From Firmicutes bacterium CAG:110 (GTDB lineage: Bacteria > Bacillota > Clostridia > Oscillospirales > Oscillospiraceae): a stretch of 7,446 bases of DNA. The notes under the pieces were generated by a model. It searched no databases and was not told where the DNA came from. It worked only from the letters and a program-made list of their open reading frames with translations. The stretch's first letter is position 1; every line of letters begins with the position of its first letter. The stretch is from NCBI GenBank assembly GCA_000434635.1, contig HF988131.1:14499-21944 (forward strand). The letters run 5' to 3'. This document shows positions 1 through 5,575 of this stretch, piece by piece. The translations under genes were made by a program, and so were the position numbers.

Positions 1-606
1 GGCCGCACCAGCCGCTTCCAGATCGCGCAGCACCTTTCCGCCGTCCGCCCCGGAGAACAGCGCCCCGTCCGACTGCATGGTGAAGGTGTACATGGCGGCT
101 CCCGCGCCTTCCAGCTCGGCGGCGGTGAGAATGGCCTCTGCCTCTTGCGCGTAAAGCAGGGTCTCGCCGATGAGCAGATCGGCCCCGCCGTCGATCAGAC
201 CGCGGATCTGGCGGCGGTAATTCTCCACCAGCAGGTCGAAGCAGTCCGGATTCCAGCTCTCGCAGTAAACGGCCAGGGTGGTCAGGTCGCCCGCAATGAG
301 GCATCCGGGGGCGGCGGAGCGGGACAGAGCAACCAGCGCTTCGTTGATCTTCTCCGTCTGGGCGTCCATGCCCACGGTTTTCAGGGCGATGGGCTGCGCC
401 TGAAAGGTGGGGGCGTAAATGATCTGGCTGCCCGCGGCGGCGTAGGCGCGCTGGAGCGTGACCAGAGGTTCCGGGTTTTCCAGCACCCACTGCTCGGTGC
501 AGCAGTCCTTGGGCATTCCGGCGGCGCGGAGGTTGGAGCCGGTGGCGCCGTCCAGAATGCGGACACCCTCCTGAATCTTCTGCTGAAATTCTTCTTTTGT
601 AAGCAT
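1..606 (-). CDS. Homocysteine S-methyltransferase family protein, N-terminal part (3' end beyond the left edge)
   Basis: The gene reads leftward from an ATG at 606-604, and 202 codons stay open to the window edge. The family transfers a methyl group to homocysteine to make methionine in the cytoplasm; related domains form the N-terminus of MetH. Residues 17-25 (ILDGATGSN) match the family's opening ILDGAMGT-type motif. APTFQA (65-70) fits the T-N-T-F-x-A strand, and GADLLIGET (141-149) fits the G-x-D-L-L-x-x-E-T strand of the TIM barrel. The zinc-binding cysteines (a GxNC motif and a later GGCC motif) would lie in the missing part, so catalysis cannot be verified here. The start is supported by an AGAGAGG ribosome binding site (620-614 on the minus strand) and a consensus promoter further upstream. 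It could be a stand-alone enzyme, a MetH N-terminal module or a corrinoid-linked methyltransferase; the methyl donor is unknown. Confidence 0.88.
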   Translation of the reverse strand, partial: MLTKEEFQQKIQEGVRILDGATGSNLRAAGMPKDCCTEQWVLENPEPLVTLQRAYAAAGSQIIYAPTFQAQPIALKTVGMDAQTEKINEALVALSRSAAPGCLIAGDLTTLAVYCESWNPDCFDLLVENYRRQIRGLIDGGADLLIGETLLYAQEAEAILTAAELEGAGAAMYTFTMQSDGALFSGADGGKVLRDLEAAGAA

Positions 607-689
607 AAGGATACCTCTCTTGATGACCAGCCCGGGAATGTGCATAATGCGGCGCGTCCCGGCAAAAACTGGAGAATGGATTTGACGTG

Positions 690-718
690 ATTATAAACGA
701 TTTTTGAATGGATTGCAA
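690..718 (-). promoter_or_regulatory. Sigma-A-type promoter of the homocysteine methyltransferase gene
   Basis: On the minus strand there is TTGCAA (718-713), a 17-bp spacer and a perfect TATAAT (695-690). The predicted transcript start is near 683, giving a leader of about 77 nt before the ATG at 606. The leader holds a modest inverted repeat, CCGGGA (632-637) with TCCCGG (657-662), and no recognisable riboswitch. The assignment is by consensus match and spacing only. Confidence 0.75.
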
Positions 719-724
719 CAGGCA

Positions 725-753
725 TTGACCTTTTGAGGAAAATCTGCTACTAT
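725..753 (+). promoter_or_regulatory. Sigma-A-type promoter of the M29 aminopeptidase gene
   Basis: TTGACC (725-730), a 17-bp spacer and TACTAT (748-753) form a near-consensus promoter pointing right. The predicted transcript start is near 760, which leaves a leader of about 70 nt before the ATG at 831. Its -35 box lies only 6 bp from the -35 box of the divergent minus-strand promoter. Confidence 0.7.
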
Positions 754-761
754 AGCGAAAG

Positions 762-804
762 CCTGGGAAATTTTTGGGAAGCCGTCAAGTTTGGCTTTCC
801 CGGG
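762..804 (+). other. Leader hairpins upstream of the M29 aminopeptidase gene
   Basis: CCTGGGAAA (762-770) can pair with TTTCCCGGG (796-804) through 9 bp including one G-U. GCC (781-783) and GGC (793-795) can extend the same stem inward, leaving a 10-nt bulge. Alternatively GGGAAGCC (776-783) can pair with GGCTTTCCC (793-801) with one bulged base. The two folds exclude each other and end about 10 nt before the ribosome binding site (815-821). There is no U-run after the stem, so it is not a simple terminator. A regulatory role is inferred. Confidence 0.4.
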
Positions 805-830
805 ATTTCAAGGAAAAGGAGACACATTTT

Positions 831-2054
831 ATGAAGAAAACGGTTTTAAGAGAATATGCCCGCCTGATCGTCCGCAGCGGCGTCAATGTCCAGAAGGGGC
901 AGGAGGTGCTGATTTACGCCGATCTCGACCAGCCGGAATTCGTCCAGATGGTCGTGGAGGAAGCCTATAAGGCCAAGGCGAAGAAGGTCACCGTGGAGTG
1001 GAACTACCAGCCCCTGCAGAAGCTCCATGTGCGCCACCAGTCCGTCAAGACGCTGGGCGAGGTGCCCGAGTGGCAGAAGGCCAGATTGCAGCACTATGTG
1101 GACGTGATCCCCTGCCGCATCCACCTGATGTCCGAAGACCCCGACGGCCTGAAGGGCATCAACATGGCGAAGCTGGCCAAGTCCCGTCAGCTGCGCTATC
1201 CCATCGTGAAGCCCTACAGCGATCAGCTGGAAAACAAGGATCAGTGGTGCATTGCCGCCGTCCCCGGCGTGGCGTGGGCGAAGAAGGTCTTCCCCGGAAT
1301 GCGCACCGGCACCGCCATGGAGAAGCTGTGGGAGGCCATTCTGTTCACCTCCCGTGTGACCGACGACCCTGTGAAAGCGTGGGAGGAGCACAACGCCGAC
1401 CTGCATGACCGCTGCGCTTATCTCAACAGCCTGCACATTCGCAGCCTGCACTACACCGCCGAGAACGGCACCGACCTGACCGTGGGTATGATCCCCGAAG
1501 GCGAGTGGAAGGGCGGCGGAGACACCAGCCTGCAGGGCATCTTCTTCAACCCCAACATCCCCACGGAGGAGTGCTTCATCTCTCCCAAGCGGGGCGAAGC
1601 CGAGGGCATCGTCTACGCCAGCAAGCCCCTGAGTTATCAGGGTCAGCTCATTGAGAATTTCTCCGTCCGCTTTGAAAAGGGCAAGGCCGTGGAGGTCAAG
1701 GCGGAGAAGGGCGAGGAGCTGCTCAAGACCATGATCGCCATGGACGATGGCGCGTCCTATCTGGGCGAGTGCGCGCTGGTGCCCCAGCACAGCCCCATTG
1801 CGGAGAGCGGCATCCTGTTCTATAACACCCTGTTCGACGAGAACGCCGCCTGCCATCTGGCGCTGGGCATGGGCTTTGCCGACACCATCAAGGATTTCCA
1901 GAATAAGACGCTGGACGAGTGCCGGGCGCTGGGCATCAATGATTCCATGATCCACGAGGACTTCATGATCGGCTGCGACAGCATGAACATCGACGGCATC
2001 TGCGAGGACGGCAGGGTCGTACCCATTTTCCGCAGCGGCAACTGGGCATTCTGA
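831..2054 (+). CDS. M29-family metallo-aminopeptidase (AmpS/PepS/aminopeptidase T type)
   Basis: This 407-residue cytoplasmic protein matches the usual length (about 410) of the M29 family, whose members remove N-terminal residues from peptides using a two-metal (zinc or cobalt) centre. The C-terminal catalytic half carries the family marks: NIPTEE (242-247), YLGECALVP (310-318, E313), DENAACHLALG (336-346, H342) and HEDFMIG (375-381, H375 and D377). These align with the known metal ligands Glu, Glu, His, His and Asp. The position of the family's active-site Tyr, seven residues after the first His, appears to be F349 here. The ATG at 831 is preferred over an in-frame TTG at 774 because AAAGGAG (815-821) sits 9 nt upstream. 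No signal peptide is visible. It is transcribed away from the homocysteine methyltransferase gene, and its substrate preference cannot be read from the sequence. Confidence 0.93.
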   Translation: MKKTVLREYARLIVRSGVNVQKGQEVLIYADLDQPEFVQMVVEEAYKAKAKKVTVEWNYQPLQKLHVRHQSVKTLGEVPEWQKARLQHYVDVIPCRIHLMSEDPDGLKGINMAKLAKSRQLRYPIVKPYSDQLENKDQWCIAAVPGVAWAKKVFPGMRTGTAMEKLWEAILFTSRVTDDPVKAWEEHNADLHDRCAYLNSLHIRSLHYTAENGTDLTVGMIPEGEWKGGGDTSLQGIFFNPNIPTEECFISPKRGEAEGIVYASKPLSYQGQLIENFSVRFEKGKAVEVKAEKGEELLKTMIAMDDGASYLGECALVPQHSPIAESGILFYNTLFDENAACHLALGMGFADTIKDFQNKTLDECRALGINDSMIHEDFMIGCDSMNIDGICEDGRVVPIFRSGNWAF

Positions 2055-2080
2055 TCGGAAAAACCGCTGATGCACCACGA

Positions 2081-2109
2081 TTTTTCGATTTTTTGAAAAA
2101 ATCGAAAAA
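2081..2109. repeat. Perfect AT-rich palindrome between the aminopeptidase gene and rpmE
   Basis: The left arm is TTTTTCGATTTTTT (2081-2094), the centre is G at 2095, and the right arm is its exact complement (2096-2109). A 14-bp perfect inverted repeat with a single central base is unusual in this GC-rich DNA. It lies just after the aminopeptidase stop codon but has no U-run after the stem on either strand, so it is a poor intrinsic terminator. It ends 5 bp before the predicted -35 box of rpmE, where an A/T-rich UP element would lie. Confidence 0.6.
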
Positions 2110-2114
2110 AATGC

Positions 2115-2143
2115 TTGCATTCTCCGACACTTTATGATATGAT
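2115..2143 (+). promoter_or_regulatory. Promoter of rpmE, with extended -10
   Basis: TTGCAT (2115-2120), a 17-bp spacer and TATGAT (2138-2143) are preceded by TGA (2135-2137), which gives the extended -10 TGN element. The predicted start is near 2148-2150. The A/T palindrome just upstream could act as an UP element, fitting strong expression of a ribosomal protein gene. The assignment is by consensus only; a second TATGAT at 2133-2138 lacks a good -35 box. Confidence 0.68.
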
Positions 2144-2145
2144 AT

Positions 2146-2181
2146 CCGGGCGATTAAAGATTGCCCGGGGCTACTATGCCC
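2146..2181 (+). promoter_or_regulatory. Two-hairpin leader of rpmE (possible L31 autoregulatory element)
   Basis: CCGGGCGAT (2146-2154) pairs with ATTGCCCGG (2160-2168) through 9 bp with one G-U and a 5-nt loop. GGGC (2168-2171) can pair with GCCC (2178-2181) around a 6-nt loop. The second hairpin ends about 14 nt before the ribosome binding site. L31 leader RNA motifs have been proposed in Firmicutes by comparative genomics, and this leader could be such an element, but I cannot confirm the match. The predicted transcript start falls inside the first arm, so the stem may be shortened to about 7 bp at the very 5' end. Confidence 0.4.
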
Positions 2182-2209
2182 TTTAACTGATAAGAAAGAG
2201 GTGAACGAA

Positions 2210-2410
2210 ATGAAGGAAGGTATCCATCCCAAGTACGAACAGACCACCATCCGCTGCGCGTGCGGCAATGTCTTTACCACTGGTTCTACCAAGAAGGACA
2301 TTCGTGTTGAGATCTGCTCCAAGTGCCACCCTTTCTATACCGGCAAGCAGAAGCTGGTTGACACCGGTGGACGTGTTGATCGGTTCAACAAGCGGTTTGG
2401 CCTGAAGTAA
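2210..2410 (+). CDS. rpmE: 50S ribosomal protein L31 (zinc-binding type)
   Basis: This 66-residue protein is a typical L31, which sits on the large subunit and bridges it to the small subunit. The start MKEGIHPKY is the family's standard opening. C16, C18, C36 and C39 (CAC... and CSKC) form the zinc site, so this is the C+ form. In bacteria with both forms, the cysteine-less paralog replaces it under zinc starvation and the zinc is released. The end DRFNKRFG (57-64) is also characteristic. The ATG at 2210 is preferred over a GTG at 2201 because AAAGAGGTG (2195-2203) is the ribosome binding site, 6 nt upstream, and the GTG overlaps it. The gene has its own promoter, leader and terminator and appears monocistronic. 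Confidence 0.97.
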   Translation: MKEGIHPKYEQTTIRCACGNVFTTGSTKKDIRVEICSKCHPFYTGKQKLVDTGGRVDRFNKRFGLK

Positions 2411-2417
2411 GACCCGC

Positions 2418-2460
2418 AAATCCCGCACTGCGTGATGCAGTGCGGGATTTTTGTATTTTT
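2418..2460 (+). terminator. Intrinsic terminator of rpmE
   Basis: AAATCCCGCACTGC (2418-2431) pairs perfectly with GCAGTGCGGGATTT (2437-2450) around the 5-nt loop GTGAT. A T-rich tail, interrupted by GTA, runs to 2460. It starts 7 bp after the rpmE stop codon and separates rpmE from the hflX promoter that follows at once. Confidence 0.95.
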
Positions 2461-2464
2461 ATGG

Positions 2465-2493
2465 TTGTTCACGGCGCGGATGTGTGGTATAAT
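2465..2493 (+). promoter_or_regulatory. Promoter of the hflX-dnaG operon, with extended -10
   Basis: TTGTTC (2465-2470), a 17-bp spacer and a perfect TATAAT (2488-2493) preceded by TGG (2485-2487) make an extended -10 promoter. The predicted start is near 2500, 66 nt before the hflX ATG. It begins right after the rpmE terminator tail. It is the only clear promoter I see for the five genes downstream; internal promoters cannot be ruled out. Confidence 0.72.
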
Positions 2494-2565
2494 AGAAGAA
2501 ATAGTATGAGGGGGAGTGTTGCCCGGACGGGAGACGCTTCCCATTGGGAGAAAAGCGGAGGTAAC

Positions 2566-3834
2566 ATGGAAGAAAGATTTGATAAACAAGCCCAGGAGCG
2601 GGCAGTACTGGTTGGATTGAACGCGGACTGCTTTGCTGAGGAAGATACCGCCACCGAAAGCACACTGGACGAGCTGGAAGACCTCCTGGAGACCGCAGGG
2701 GGCTTCTGCACGGGCAAGGTGCTGCAAAACCGCCATACCCCCGATTCCCACAGCTTCATCGGCGAGGGAAAAGCGCAGGAGGTGCGGATGCTGGCGGAAG
2801 CGACCCAGTCTACCATGGTCATTTTCGACAACGAGCTTTCTCCCGGCAACATCCGGGCGTTGGAGGAAATTATCGGGCTTCCCGTTCTGGACAGAAGCGC
2901 CCTGATTCTGGACATTTTCGCCCAGCGGGCAAAGACGAAGGAAGGCCGGCTTCAGGTGGAGCTGGCGCAGTACAAATATCTGCTGCCCCGGCTGTCCGGC
3001 ATGGGCACGAGCCTTTCCCGGCAGGGCGGCGGCATCGGCACCCGTGGCCCCGGCGAGACCAAGCTGGAATCTGACCGGCGGCATATCCGGGAGCGCATCA
3101 ACCGTCTGGAAGAAGAGCTGGAGCAGGTGCGCAAGGTACGCTCCGTCCAGCGGGAGCGGAGAATGAAAAATTCCGTTCCGGTGGTGGCCATTGTGGGCTA
3201 CACCAACGCGGGAAAATCCACCCTGCTCAATCAGCTCACCGGCGCGGGAATCCCCGCCAACAACCGGCTGTTTGACACGCTGGATACCACCTCCCGGCTT
3301 CTGACGGTTTCCGACAATCTGGACGTGATCCTTTCCGACACCGTAGGATTTATCGCGAAGCTGCCCCACCATCTGGTGGACGCTTTCCGGGCGACGTTGG
3401 AGGAACTGGAATTTGCCGACCTGCTTCTGCACGTCATTGACGCTTCCGACCCCCATCTGGAAGAGCATATCGCCGTGGTGGACAGGCTGATCTCCCAGCT
3501 GGCCAAGCCGGAAACCCCGGTGCTGAAATGCTACAACAAGGCCGATCTGGTGTATTCCGACGACATTCCCGTGGGGAAGAATATTGTTGCCATCTCCGCC
3601 AAGCGGGGCATCAATATGGACGGGCTGCTGAAAGCCATCGAGAGCGCCCTGAACCATGCCCGGCACCATATCGTGGTGCGTCTGCCCTATGCCATGGGCG
3701 GCATGGTGGAGACGCTGCATGACGGCGCCCAGGTCAAAAAAGTGGACTACACCCCGGAGGGCATCGAGATCGAGGCCGTCGTGGACGGAATCCTCTACGG
3801 CAGACTCCGGGAATATATCATCGGGGAGTGCTGA
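2566..3834 (+). CDS. hflX: GTPase HflX (ribosome-splitting stress GTPase)
   Basis: This is a 422-residue cytoplasmic GTPase of the Obg/HflX class. HflX binds 50S and 70S particles and splits stalled ribosomes, especially under heat or antibiotic stress. The N-terminal nucleotide-binding domain (about 10-125) is followed by the glycine-rich linker GGGIGTRGPGETKLE (154-168) and a coiled-coil segment (about 170-200). The GTPase core shows G1 GYTNAGKST (211-219), G2 in DTT (240-242), G3 DTVGF (258-262), G4 NKAD (324-327) and G5 SAK (344-346). The C-terminal domain (about 366-422) is present, so the protein looks intact. The ATG at 2566 is chosen for its GGAGGT site (2557-2562); an in-frame ATG at 2506 would add 20 residues but lies almost at the predicted transcript start. 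It is the first gene of the operon, 3 bp before the YigZ-family gene. Confidence 0.96.
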   Translation: MEERFDKQAQERAVLVGLNADCFAEEDTATESTLDELEDLLETAGGFCTGKVLQNRHTPDSHSFIGEGKAQEVRMLAEATQSTMVIFDNELSPGNIRALEEIIGLPVLDRSALILDIFAQRAKTKEGRLQVELAQYKYLLPRLSGMGTSLSRQGGGIGTRGPGETKLESDRRHIRERINRLEEELEQVRKVRSVQRERRMKNSVPVVAIVGYTNAGKSTLLNQLTGAGIPANNRLFDTLDTTSRLLTVSDNLDVILSDTVGFIAKLPHHLVDAFRATLEELEFADLLLHVIDASDPHLEEHIAVVDRLISQLAKPETPVLKCYNKADLVYSDDIPVGKNIVAISAKRGINMDGLLKAIESALNHARHHIVVRLPYAMGGMVETLHDGAQVKKVDYTPEGIEIEAVVDGILYGRLREYIIGEC

Positions 3835-3837
3835 GAA

Positions 3838-4470
3838 TTGGACGAGTATCTGGTACCCACCCAATTTGGCGAAGCGGAATTCGTGGAAAAGAAGTCCCGC
3901 TTCATCGGCCGCGTCTGGCCTGTGGACACCGAGGAAGAAGCTCTGGCGAAAATTCAGGAGATGAAAAAGAAGCACTACGACGCCACCCACAACTGCTGGG
4001 CGTACATCATCAGAGACGGCGCGGTGCGCTTCTCCGATGACGGCGAACCCGGCGGCACTGCGGGAATGCCCATGCTGCAGGTTTTGCAGCGGGAAGGTCT
4101 TTTTAACGTGGTGTGCGTGGTGACCCGGTACTTTGGCGGCATTCTTCTGGGCGCCGGGGGACTGGTGCGGGCTTACACAAAAGGCGCGAAAATCGCTGTG
4201 GACGCTGCGGGCAAATCCATGAAGCGGGTATGGACGGCGGTGTACGTGCCATGCCCCTATCCCTTCTACGAGCGGGTCAAGCTGGAAGCCGCCGCCTTTG
4301 GGGGCATTCTCCGCAGGACGGATTTCGGCGCGGAGGTGGAGCTGGAGCTGCTGTTCCCGGAGGGACAGGTCAGCGCCTTTCTGGAAAAACTCACCGACCT
4401 GTCCAGCGGAACCGTGGAGGGCATGGAAACCGGGCAGGAATACCGGGCGTTCCCGGTGGAGACTACATAA
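3838..4470 (+). CDS. YigZ/IMPACT family protein (UPF0029)
   Basis: This 210-residue protein belongs to the family of E. coli YigZ and eukaryotic IMPACT. Its biochemical role in bacteria is unsettled; eukaryotic members modulate the GCN2 stress kinase. The first domain (about 1-125) has the family signatures KKSRFIG (18-24), ATHNCWAY (49-56), SDDGEPGGTAGMPM (66-79) and TRYFGGILLGAGGLVRAYT (96-114). The second domain (about 135-205) is the ferredoxin-like DUF1949 type. The start is a TTG at 3838, because the protein begins MDEYLVPTQFGEAEF as expected for the family and GGGGAG (3823-3828) lies 9 nt upstream, inside the end of hflX. There is no better ATG before residue 42, which would cut the conserved KKSRFI motif. 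The 3-bp gap suggests translational coupling with hflX. Confidence 0.93.
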   Translation: MDEYLVPTQFGEAEFVEKKSRFIGRVWPVDTEEEALAKIQEMKKKHYDATHNCWAYIIRDGAVRFSDDGEPGGTAGMPMLQVLQREGLFNVVCVVTRYFGGILLGAGGLVRAYTKGAKIAVDAAGKSMKRVWTAVYVPCPYPFYERVKLEAAAFGGILRRTDFGAEVELELLFPEGQVSAFLEKLTDLSSGTVEGMETGQEYRAFPVETT

Positions 4471-4523
4471 ACAAAAGCAGAAAAAAGCGGATGCCATTTT
4501 CTACAAGGAATGAGGGAATTACC

Positions 4524-5537
4524 ATGACTGTGCGGGAAGAACTGGAATGGCAGGAGCATAAGCGACTGAATCCTCTGGCGGCCTTCGCCGACCAGAGCAG
4601 GGGACGTCTGAGGTTTGAAGAACCCCGGGCGGAGGACGTGCGTACCTGTTACCAGAGGGACATTGACCGCATTGTCCATTCCAAGTCCTTCCGCCGCCTG
4701 ATGCACAAGACGCAGGTGTTTTTGCAGCCTGAGGGCGACCACTACCGCACCCGGATGACCCATACATTGGAGGTCAGCCGCATTGCTGGAACCATCACAC
4801 GGGCGCTGGGGCTGAACGAAGATCTGGCGGAAGCCATTGCCATGGGGCATGACCTGGGACACACTCCCTTCGGCCACGCCGGGGAGGACGTTCTGAGCCA
4901 GTGCCTTGGCAAGCCTTTCCGCCACAATGAGCAGAGCCTGCGAGTGGTGGACATTCTGGAAAAGGACGGTCAGGGGCTGAACCTGACCTATGAAGTCCGC
5001 ATGGGCATTCTGGGTCACACCGGGGATTACTGGCCGGAGACGCTGGAGGGGCAGGCCGTGCGCCGCTCTGACCAGATCGCCTACGTCAACCACGACATTG
5101 ACGACGCCATCCGGGCGGGCATCCTCACCGACGACGACATTCCCATCGACATCACCGACGTGCTGGGGCACAGCCACCGGGACAGGATCAACACCCTGGT
5201 CTGCGACGCCATCCGCACCTCCCGGGAATTTGGGAAGGTCTGCCTGTCTCCCGACGTGGACAGGGCGCTCAAGGAGCTGCGCTCGTTCATGTTTACCAAT
5301 GTCTACCGCAATCCGGTGGCCAAGGGCGAGGAGAGCAAGGCAAAGGATATGCTGAAACGGCTGTTTGAATACTACATCGCCCATCCGGAAGCGCTGCCCG
5401 AGGATTTTCAGCCCCAGCTGAGCTTCGACGGCATGGAGCGCACGGTGTGCGACTACATAGCGGGAATGACGGACAATTACGCCGTCGAAAAGTTCCGGGA
5501 GATCTTCATCCCCATGGGATGGCAGGTTCACGGTTAG
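4524..5537 (+). CDS. dgt: Deoxyguanosinetriphosphate triphosphohydrolase-like HD-domain protein
   Basis: This 337-residue cytoplasmic enzyme belongs to the dGTPase/SAMHD1-related HD family, which splits dNTPs into deoxynucleoside and triphosphate and so lowers the dNTP pool. The metal-binding set is intact: H80 (RMTHTLEVSRIA), H109 and D110 (MGHDLGHTPFGHAGE), and D183 (SDQIAYVNHD). The family's HNEQS motif is at 134-138 (H134, E136 probably catalytic), and Y187 and D191 fit substrate contacts by alignment to SAMHD1. It is the short form, well below the roughly 500 residues of E. coli Dgt, so its preferred dNTP cannot be assumed to be dGTP. The ATG at 4524 has a GAGGG site (4512-4516) 7 nt upstream. 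It lies 53 bp after the YigZ-family gene and 38 bp before dnaG. The link to primase fits nucleotide-pool control at replication. Confidence 0.94.
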   Translation: MTVREELEWQEHKRLNPLAAFADQSRGRLRFEEPRAEDVRTCYQRDIDRIVHSKSFRRLMHKTQVFLQPEGDHYRTRMTHTLEVSRIAGTITRALGLNEDLAEAIAMGHDLGHTPFGHAGEDVLSQCLGKPFRHNEQSLRVVDILEKDGQGLNLTYEVRMGILGHTGDYWPETLEGQAVRRSDQIAYVNHDIDDAIRAGILTDDDIPIDITDVLGHSHRDRINTLVCDAIRTSREFGKVCLSPDVDRALKELRSFMFTNVYRNPVAKGEESKAKDMLKRLFEYYIAHPEALPEDFQPQLSFDGMERTVCDYIAGMTDNYAVEKFREIFIPMGWQVHG

Positions 5538-5575
5538 AGAATAATTGGAGAAATCTGACGAAAGGAGGGGAGACC

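Noticed and set aside
630..664. Inverted repeat in the methyltransferase leader as a SAM or T-box riboswitch
   Set aside because: There is only a 6-bp stem with a 19-nt loop in a leader of about 77 nt; the conserved cores of those riboswitches are not visible.
145..690. 181-codon plus-strand open frame opposite the homocysteine methyltransferase gene
   Set aside because: It is the antisense of a clear conserved gene, its protein has no recognisable motif, and it runs through that gene's promoter region.
2056..2066. Small CGG-AAAAA-CCG hairpin just after the aminopeptidase stop codon as a terminator
   Set aside because: A 3-bp stem without a following U-run is too weak to call.
846..2120. 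424-codon minus-strand open frame opposite the aminopeptidase gene
   Set aside because: It is a shadow of the conserved M29 gene on the other strand, a common result of high GC at third codon positions; no domain is recognisable.
2335..4497. 720-codon minus-strand open frame spanning hflX and the YigZ-family gene
   Set aside because: It crosses the rpmE terminator, the hflX promoter and two conserved genes. Its Leu/Gly/His-rich low-information sequence is typical of antisense frames.
4113..4523. Upstream extension of the dgt frame into the YigZ-family gene
   Set aside because: The added residues have no family similarity and overlap another gene; the ATG at 4524 has a good ribosome binding site and gives a normal Dgt-like start.
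5447..5575. Upstream extension of the dnaG frame into dgt
   Set aside because: DnaG proteins begin close to the FIDEVIARNPIEDVV segment, and the ATG at 5576 has an ideal ribosome binding site.
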